A DNA stretch of 37,499 nt, from the NCBI GenBank assembly GCA_021817145.1, contig JAKAVV010000023.1, positions 1 to 37,499 on the forward strand, given 5' to 3'. The notes under the pieces were generated by a model. That model did not search any database. It worked only from the letters and a program-made list of their open reading frames with translations, and was not told where the DNA came from. Position 1 is the stretch's first letter; every line of letters begins with the position of its first letter. Source of the DNA: a bacterium (GTDB lineage Bacteria > Vulcanimicrobiota > JABDET01). A program made the translations under genes and the position numbers. Positions 32,407 through 37,499 of the stretch are shown here, piece after piece.

Positions 32407-32442
32407 TTTTTTAACAGGATTCTGCTTCCATCTGTTAAAAAA
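32407..32442 (+). promoter_or_regulatory. Palindromic hicBA operator
   Basis: TTTTTTAACAG (32407-32417) and CTGTTAAAAAA (32432-32442) form an 11-bp perfect inverted repeat, ending 7 bases before the hicB ATG. It is conserved at the hicB relic (1382-1417), spacer length included, whereas upstream sequence is not. HicB or HicAB binding is the likely role. Confidence 0.65.
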
Positions 32443-32449
32443 TTTAATC

Positions 32450-32716
32450 ATGCGATTAGCGCTTACCGAATACATTGATGGATCACTGGCAAAAGCCATT
32501 TACGAGAAATTGGAAGATGGAACATATTTTGGCAAAATACCTCCCTGCAAAGGGGTGGTTGCTTTTGCAAAAAATTTAAAAAAATGTGAAGAAGATCTGC
32601 GTTCTGTCCTGGAAGATTGGATTATTTTAGGGCTAAAAATGGGACACCACCTTCCCATTATCAATGGAATTGATTTAAATCAAAGGCCAAGAAGTGGACA
32701 GATGGAAGCCGTGTAA
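32450..32716 (+). CDS. hicB: HicB-family antitoxin
   Basis: 88 residues. The ALTEYIDGSLAKAIYEKLEDGTYFGKIPPCKGVVAFAKN segment has the partial RNase-H-like fold of HicB with the typical alternating strands and GVVAFAKNLKKCEEDLRSVLEDW helix. HicB binds and blocks HicA and represses the operon. It comes before hicA and overlaps it by 23 bp. A truncated twin lies inverted at 1231-1374. Confidence 0.87.
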   Translation: MRLALTEYIDGSLAKAIYEKLEDGTYFGKIPPCKGVVAFAKNLKKCEEDLRSVLEDWIILGLKMGHHLPIINGIDLNQRPRSGQMEAV

Positions 32717-32924
32717 ACGGCGAGAATTCATTCGAAAACTTCGAAAGATTGGATTCAGTGGACCTTTTTCAGGAGCAAGGCACCAGTTTTTAATTTATGG
32801 AAGCCATCGCCTTGCGATTCCATCCAATCCTGAGTATTCTGTTAGTCAACTCAAAATGATGCTTCGGGAAGCCGAAATCATTCTTGGAACCTCTATTACC
32901 GCTCAGGAATGGGAGAGATTATAG
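32694..32924 (+). CDS. hicA: HicA-family mRNA interferase toxin
   Basis: 76 residues starting at GTG 32694 within the end of hicB. KRREFIRKLRKIGF, FSGARHQFLIYGSHRLAIPSNPEYS and SQLKMMLREAEI match the double-stranded RNA-binding-like fold of HicA; the His in ARHQF is the catalytic residue. The toxin cleaves mRNAs when free of HicB. It stands on the plus strand between two minus-strand cassettes, 30 bp from the end of the pilV-like gene. Confidence 0.87.
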   Translation: MDRWKPCKRREFIRKLRKIGFSGPFSGARHQFLIYGSHRLAIPSNPEYSVSQLKMMLREAEIILGTSITAQEWERL

Positions 32925-32954
32925 AAGCACTAAGTTTTGTGTGGATATCAGTCC

Positions 32955-33299
32955 TTACTTCTCGACAATTCGCTCCAGTGTCACTTTTGTGTGATCTGGT
33001 CCACTAACTATAATCGTGAGAACAGTTAAATCAGGTTCATTGGGGATTGACTGCTTTTTTATTCTCCAAGAGTAAGATTGAAAAGGGGATGAAAAAGTGG
33101 CATGGGTTCTCTGGAGAGGGGCATGGGTTTCTGCTGCAAGATCCAGCTTCCCTTTTGCCAGCCACAATTCAGTCAGAAGAAGACGAGATCTTTTCGTTTG
33201 AGTAATGCTGCTGGCATACAGCGACATCCCACCTAAGATGAAAAGAGTTAAAAGAACTAAGGAGATTAATACTTCTAAAAGGGTTAATCCTGTTCTCAT
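32955..33299 (-). CDS. PilV/GspI-like minor (pseudo)pilin
   Basis: 114 residues. Type IV prepilin start RTG|LTLLEVLISLVLLTLFILGG with Glu at +5, cleavage expected after Gly4. The remainder is a short beta domain. It overlaps the PilW-like gene by 4 bp (ATGA). Such pilins prime or cap a pilus or a type II secretion pseudopilus. No assembly ATPase, peptidase or platform gene is in the window, so it must use machinery encoded elsewhere. Confidence 0.8.
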   Translation of the reverse strand: MRTGLTLLEVLISLVLLTLFILGGMSLYASSITQTKRSRLLLTELWLAKGKLDLAAETHAPLQRTHATFSSPFQSYSWRIKKQSIPNEPDLTVLTIIVSGPDHTKVTLERIVEK

Positions 33300-33838
33300 G
33301 AATGAAACTCCAGAGAAAATTTGATCGTGGAAATTTCAGTTTGGAGAATCAAATGCTTCTCTTGAAAAGTGATGAGGAGTGAATGAGGAGGTTTAAAGGT
33401 AAAAGTGACAGAGTGAAGATGGGAAGCAAGAATTATCTTCTTGTCAGGCTTCTGCAGAGCTTGAGTCAGTGAAAAGGTATTGAAAGCAGGATAATCTTGT
33501 TCTATCAAGTGATGATCCATGAAAGAAAAAGTATGGAAGCTGTCAGAATGATAAAGGCTTGAGAACTGCTCCACCGTTATTTTGGAAGAAGGCTCTCCAA
33601 GAAGAAAATTGTGATTGGCTCTCACCAGATAAACCGATCCTGTTGAAAGTTTGTCAGAAAGAGTCTGCATGGCAGTTCCAAGGGACCGCAGCTCTTCTGA
33701 AGCATTCCCTTCCCCAAAGAAGATCTTCTGACTGTGAGTAAACAGAAGAACCAGGGTCAGGAGTAAAAGAGAAGCAGTCCCAATTGAGAGCAGGATTTCA
33801 AGAAGGGTTGCGCCGCTGCTGTCCCTTTTTCTTTTCAT
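33296..33838 (-). CDS. PilW/GspJ-like minor (pseudo)pilin
   Basis: 180 residues. Prepilin start SSG|ATLLEILLSIGTASLLLLTLVLLF with Glu at +5, then a beta-rich globular domain (VYLVRANHNFLLGEPSSKI...). It overlaps the upstream and downstream pilin genes by 4 bp each. Its central part is copied into the chimeric gene at 25613-26110. Confidence 0.8.
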   Translation of the reverse strand: MKRKRDSSGATLLEILLSIGTASLLLLTLVLLFTHSQKIFFGEGNASEELRSLGTAMQTLSDKLSTGSVYLVRANHNFLLGEPSSKITVEQFSSLYHSDSFHTFSFMDHHLIEQDYPAFNTFSLTQALQKPDKKIILASHLHSVTFTFKPPHSLLITFQEKHLILQTEISTIKFSLEFHS

Positions 33839-34233
33839 GGTTTTATGATCTGCATACTTTCCGCTTTTTCGAAATCATGCAAATCCCAGAGAGGAACCTG
33901 ATAAGTGGTTTGGGCTGCAGTGAAAGAGCCTTGTGCAGTCATCCCAATCAAGATAAGAGTATTCCCCTGCCGCTTGATTTCAAGAATCCAATTTTTCTGT
34001 GGAAACAGATGCAGCTTCTGTGGTTTGCCATTCACCAGAGGTGGAATCCCATAAGCTTTGTAGTAGGCAAGACCAGATCGAGCAGTCTCTTCTGCCTGCA
34101 AGATTTCTTTTTCATGTTTGACGTACTGAATATTCTGCATAGTACTGGAAAGCAGAACAGCCCCTAAAATGGAAACAATCAAGAGAACAAAAAGAACGGT
34201 TACCAGGAGGAAGCCGCGCTGACTATTTTTCAT
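33835..34233 (-). CDS. PilX/GspK-like minor (pseudo)pilin
   Basis: 132 residues. Prepilin-like start QRG|FLLVTVLFVLLIVSILGAVLL with Thr instead of Glu at +5, as in PilX and GspK proteins, which sit at the tip of the fibre in type II systems. A helical segment (QYVKHEKEILQAEETARSGLAYYKA) and a short beta part follow. It overlaps the FIMAH gene by 11 bp, coupling it to that protein. Its first half is reused in the chimeric gene. Confidence 0.8.
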   Translation of the reverse strand: MKNSQRGFLLVTVLFVLLIVSILGAVLLSSTMQNIQYVKHEKEILQAEETARSGLAYYKAYGIPPLVNGKPQKLHLFPQKNWILEIKRQGNTLILIGMTAQGSFTAAQTTYQVPLWDLHDFEKAESMQIIKP

Positions 34234-35233
34234 CCTCTTTTTGGTTCTGCTCTTCTTGTTCTTTCAGTTTATATAAAATAAATTCGGCATTGGGTTTGAG
34301 CAAATAATAGGCGTTATCCGTTACATGTTTATGGCTCTGCTCCTCTTCTTTTTCTTGTTCCTGTTTCTGCCCTTCTTCATTTTCCGGTTCTTCTTTTTGA
34401 TGCTGGGCTTCCAGATCTAATACAAATGACCGCAAAATATTCCCAGCTGTTTGAAGATGCCCTTCTTTTATCTTTTTCTTCACTTCCTCCAGCTTTTTAT
34501 CCAGGCTGTTCGCCACCCCTTTGTTAGTAATCCAGCCTAACTGGAATGCCTGCTCTTTTAAGTGAATTAACCGACTTAAAAGCTGTTCTAGAGTTAATCC
34601 TGTGGGAAGAGTATCAGGACCTGGAGTCTTAAGAATAATGCTGTCTCTTGGAGACCAGCTGTCTGGAAGGCAGTGAAGATCCATCACACCTTCAGGAACC
34701 ACTGGAATTGGGGCATTTCCTTGTGTCCAGGTGCGAACAATTCCAGGAAGCCCATTGTCCTTAAACCCAAAAGGGCTTGCTGTATGACCTGGAGGAAGAA
34801 AATCTACGGGACCGTTCCAATTAACTGGAATTGAAGTAAATGCAAACCAAGTTTCATTATTGTTGGGGTCATTACAGGTCGGGCATAATTTCATATCAAC
34901 TGATGGGGAAGGGCTTGGCGCCCAATCATGAGGAAACATAATTGAGGAATTAATAGGAACGGCTTTATCACTGATAAATTCAACTGTAAAAAAAGCCACT
35001 TTCTGCTGACTGTCTGGTTTGCTGTAAAGGGACCATTGATAAGTAAAATACCCGTGGGCTGGGTTTTTCCAATTAAAAGTTACTTTTGGGGTTAAAACAA
35101 TATCAATTTTATTGGCGGGCACAAAGATCACACCGGGTGGAAGAGGACACTTTGGCTGCGAAAATCCAACCCTGCAAAAAACTAAAAAAAGAATGCAGAA
35201 CAGCAAACCTTTTAGATATTTTTTAAAAATCAC
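34223..35233 (-). CDS. Secreted FIMAH-like-domain protein, copy 4
   Basis: About 336 residues from GTG at 35233 (an earlier GTG at 35242 is possible). Signal peptide, beta-rich N-terminal domain and helical FIMAH-like C-terminus are nearly identical to copy 2. It lies just after the large peptidase gene and directly before the three pilin genes, in the one cassette that seems complete. The order suggests that the peptidase, this protein and the minor pilins form one surface complex, with this protein as an adhesin or stalk adaptor. That is inference from position. Confidence 0.78.
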   Translation of the reverse strand: MIFKKYLKGLLFCILFLVFCRVGFSQPKCPLPPGVIFVPANKIDIVLTPKVTFNWKNPAHGYFTYQWSLYSKPDSQQKVAFFTVEFISDKAVPINSSIMFPHDWAPSPSPSVDMKLCPTCNDPNNNETWFAFTSIPVNWNGPVDFLPPGHTASPFGFKDNGLPGIVRTWTQGNAPIPVVPEGVMDLHCLPDSWSPRDSIILKTPGPDTLPTGLTLEQLLSRLIHLKEQAFQLGWITNKGVANSLDKKLEEVKKKIKEGHLQTAGNILRSFVLDLEAQHQKEEPENEEGQKQEQEKEEEQSHKHVTDNAYYLLKPNAEFILYKLKEQEEQNQKEDEK

Positions 35234-35245
35234 TTTTCTCACCTC

Positions 35246-37399
35246 TCACAATTTTAGATAAGGGGACCATCCTGGAACAGGTGCCCATACATGCCAGTGC
35301 CGTGGAGCCCCATCACAAGATGGTCCTTCTTTATAAACATGCAAGTGAAATTTCTTAATAATATCATACAGTTCTTGCTGTGATGGGGCTGTGATTTCAC
35401 AGTGAAGGGGGAAGGGTTCCTGCTGGATATCAGCCGCTCTCCCTGTTCTGTGATCCCCATGAGGAGGATGCCAGTATTGACCATAAGGAGGACCAATATC
35501 AAATAATCCGCCTAATGGAAGGCTCATGTCATTCACATAAACTGTTTCAGTGTCTCCAACCCCAGGTAAAGAGACCCTTGTAGATGAATATCCTATATTT
35601 TTGTAAATATTAATAATTTCGTGGATTTTCTTCACAAAAGGGGGATATCCCCAATGATCCGTGTCAATCCCAGGATACCCAGGAGTATATTCCCCTTCAT
35701 ACAGTGGTCCTGGATGGACTGGGGTTCCCCCATCCTTTATGTAAAGAGAAGGATCATCCGGTAAAAGAATAAACCCAGGCACTTCCACATCAATCTCAGC
35801 AGACGGCTTCTTGATTGGGGAAGGTGGTGGATGGCAGGTAGAACAAATACCAGCTCCCACCTCTAGAATTTCATTTGTCAGAAAACCTGCTACTGAGAAT
35901 GAAGCCAGAGGCGACCTAATAGAGCCCAGTGGTTTTATGGGAGAAAAACTGAGTGAAGCAGGAGACCCAGTTTCAGCGCTGGAAGAGCAAAAGGGAACGG
36001 ATTGATGGGTGACTGTATCAATGACTTTTACCACAGTAAGGCGAATGGTTCCACTGACTGCAGAGGTCCTGTACCCGACAGTCAGGCTGCCGCTGTCATC
36101 ACTGACACAGGCTGCGCATGAAAAAGTGACTCCATCCCCTCTTTTAATTGTTTTAGAGAATGAGGTTCCACCAATCGTAAAGGTCCCCAGGGGCCATCCT
36201 AGTGAATGTGTATGTCCTCCACGGCGATTAAGATTTTTCTGGGTTGGAGGAGAAGCAAGCTTTGGCACAGATGCTCTAAAAACAAATTTTACAGGACGAC
36301 TCAAAGGAGTCCCATCACAGTTTGCGGCATGAATCGTAAAGGTTGTTTGATTCCTCTCTTCTACATCAATCGGCTTCCCTTGAAAACTGGGGGAAAGCTT
36401 AACTTTTGAAGGAGTTATTGTAACTTGAACCCCAGTTGGTCCGCCAATGGTGAGAGAGGCGACTCCGCTTGCGCCGACATTTTCTACAGGATCATTGGCT
36501 GTCAAATCAACATCATACTGTCCCGGCGGGAAAAATTTGTTCAAACTTCCAAAGGGAACACTTCCATCATAAGTCTCTGATAGAGATAAGCCGCTCCCCG
36601 AGATGGAGGCAGCAGGACCACCTGCTGCAGGCGCAATGGAAAGAGTCCAGTTCACTGAGGAAGGGGTCCATGCGCCCGGATCAGGAGGTAAAGGCAGTCC
36701 CACAATATTCGCTGTAATAAAGGTTTGCTGATTAGGGGGAGTAATTGTACTCGGCGAAACTGTAAAATTTTCAATCCCTAATGCTCGAATATAAAAAGGC
36801 TCAATGAAATTGGGACCACTCCCTCCAGATGTCCCAATGCTAATTTTCCAGTCGCCTGGGGTAGTAACAGCACTAGAAATAGAGGTCACATTTAAGGGGA
36901 AAAGAAGGGTAAAGGCGCCAACAGAACCACTGATGGTGGATGACAGATTCCATACCTGGGGCTGATAGACGGAAAGAATGGTATTTGGCGCCTGGCTCTT
37001 GGAATCTACTCCAATGGTGTATCCACAGGTACTTCCATCTGGGGAAGTTAGCTGAAGTGTCACAGTGGTATTTCCAGAAGTATTATCAAAGGATTGAATA
37101 GTCCATAAGGCTGTATCCCCTACATAAACAACAGGCGGTTCACTAGAAATATTTTGAAAGGTAACTCCAATTTGACGAACCCAGGTAAAATTTAAAGGTG
37201 GTAAAGCCGAAGAAGAAACTGAAATAGGAGGAGTTGGTCCAATCGCATAATTTTGTCCATTGATGCTGATAATGGGAGGAGACTCAAGCATGACATCACA
37301 AAGTGATACTTGGAAGATAGCTGAAGCTGGCACTGGGAAAACGAAGAGAAACAGAAAAACCAACACAAAAACTATCACCCAGAAAAACCTTCGACCCAT
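35246..37399 (-). CDS. Large secreted Ig-like/LAS-type metallopeptidase
   Basis: 717 residues. Signal peptide (MGRRFFWVIVFVLVFLF, cleavage near PASA-IF) and several beta-sandwich modules through about residue 530 (WTPSSVNWTLSI; PPGQYDVDLTAN; GGHTHSLGWPLGTF). A Pro-rich hinge comes next, then the peptidase domain from about 575 with GYPGIDTDHWGYPPF, NDMSLPLGGLFD, PHGDHRTGRAADI and RHWHVW. His650, Asp657 and His703 fit LAS zinc ligands. LAS enzymes (M15/M74-like) cleave peptidoglycan cross-links. The Ig-like part likely extends the enzyme from the surface. The second ATG (37399), nine bases after AAAGGGG, is the probable start. It is the first gene of the complete cassette, 12 bp before the chosen FIMAH start. 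Confidence 0.77.
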   Translation of the reverse strand: MGRRFFWVIVFVLVFLFLFVFPVPASAIFQVSLCDVMLESPPIISINGQNYAIGPTPPISVSSSALPPLNFTWVRQIGVTFQNISSEPPVVYVGDTALWTIQSFDNTSGNTTVTLQLTSPDGSTCGYTIGVDSKSQAPNTILSVYQPQVWNLSSTISGSVGAFTLLFPLNVTSISSAVTTPGDWKISIGTSGGSGPNFIEPFYIRALGIENFTVSPSTITPPNQQTFITANIVGLPLPPDPGAWTPSSVNWTLSIAPAAGGPAASISGSGLSLSETYDGSVPFGSLNKFFPPGQYDVDLTANDPVENVGASGVASLTIGGPTGVQVTITPSKVKLSPSFQGKPIDVEERNQTTFTIHAANCDGTPLSRPVKFVFRASVPKLASPPTQKNLNRRGGHTHSLGWPLGTFTIGGTSFSKTIKRGDGVTFSCAACVSDDSGSLTVGYRTSAVSGTIRLTVVKVIDTVTHQSVPFCSSSAETGSPASLSFSPIKPLGSIRSPLASFSVAGFLTNEILEVGAGICSTCHPPPSPIKKPSAEIDVEVPGFILLPDDPSLYIKDGGTPVHPGPLYEGEYTPGYPGIDTDHWGYPPFVKKIHEIINIYKNIGYSSTRVSLPGVGDTETVYVNDMSLPLGGLFDIGPPYGQYWHPPHGDHRTGRAADIQQEPFPLHCEITAPSQQELYDIIKKFHLHVYKEGPSCDGAPRHWHVWAPVPGWSPYLKL

Positions 37400-37499
37400 G
37401 AACACCATCCCCTTTCAAAAAGAAATGCCATTCCATGAGAGAAAAATTTCATCCGTGAAGTGTTAATTCTGAGGATACCACATTACCCCCACCCCCACC
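37400..37499 (-). promoter_or_regulatory. Cassette leader D: -10 region and 5' leader, cut by the window edge
   Basis: The leader matches copy B up to TATCCT (37477-37472). The G tract is split here into runs of five, five and at least two (complement of 37486-37499, separated by single T on the minus strand). The -35 box is beyond the window. Confidence 0.6.

Noticed and set aside
35820-35860. CSTCH (CxxCH) in the large LAS peptidase, a possible heme c site
   Set aside because: Only one motif, in a Pro-rich hinge of a beta-sandwich protein, with no other cytochrome features.
36009-36409. Plus-strand open frames inside the large peptidase gene
   Set aside because: Shadows of the Ig-like coding region; no start context.
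24799-37499. Insertion sequence or transposon as the source of the repeats
   Set aside because: No transposase, no terminal inverted repeats; repeat edges follow gene cassettes and promoters.

Overview
The window looks like chromosome from a diderm (Gram-negative-type) bacterium of fairly low GC content. The diderm call rests on an LptD-like outer-membrane protein next to an LptF/LptG-type permease, an ArnT-like lipid-linked glycosyltransferase and a lipoprotein cyclophilin. The phylum cannot be fixed from the sequence alone. An uncultured or candidate lineage is possible, but that is only a guess.

Layout. (1) 1-2.5 kb: the start of ligA (minus strand), then a patch of toxin-antitoxin debris. 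It holds two different MNT nucleotidyltransferase/HepT modules, a 45-bp direct repeat bracketing the first module, and a broken inverted copy of hicB that keeps its palindromic operator. (2) 2.5-24.4 kb: housekeeping core. It contains lptD, lptF/G and a GAF/HD-GYP protein; a cyclophilin; an RlmI-like methyltransferase; a six-hairpin glycosidase-like protein; an ABC-2 exporter operon with a TPR protein; a GT39/GT83-like glycosyltransferase; tRNA-Leu(GAG); a YjfB-like protein; and PilZ and HEAT-repeat proteins. A tightly overlapping minus-strand run then follows, read atpZ-atpI-atpB-atpE-atpF-atpH-mtaB-receiver-KaiC-like ATPase-accD-HEAT-PilZ. The atp cluster stops after atpH; the F1 alpha, gamma, beta and epsilon genes are not here. 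(3) 24.5-37.5 kb: an accessory region made of repeated, partly decayed copies of one cassette.

The cassette is the most unusual part. In transcription order (minus strand) the fullest copy (37.4-32.95 kb) encodes a secreted Ig-like/LAS-type metallopeptidase, a secreted beta-sandwich protein ending in a FIMAH-like helical domain, and three minor (pseudo)pilins resembling PilX/GspK, PilW and PilV. Consecutive genes are either 4-12 bp apart or overlap by 4-11 bp. Partial copies follow: a short active-looking peptidase with two FIMAH proteins (32.1-29.4 kb), a peptidase with a degenerate active site plus FIMAH protein plus a pilin chimera (29.2-25.5 kb), and a peptidase relic (24.8 kb). Four copies share a nearly identical promoter/leader that contains a poly-G tract between the putative -35 and -10 boxes. 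The tract differs in length or composition among copies, a layout expected of a phase-variable promoter. I infer a family of surface or pilus-tip effector cassettes that diversify by duplication, recombination between repeats and possibly slipped-strand switching. A HicBA module and a RelE-type module are interspersed.

Other points of note: AUU appears to be the start codon of both mntA and mtaB; the receiver protein has Glu in place of the phospho-acceptor Asp; a 31-bp tandem duplication carrying a ribosome-binding site lies between tRNA-Leu and the next gene.
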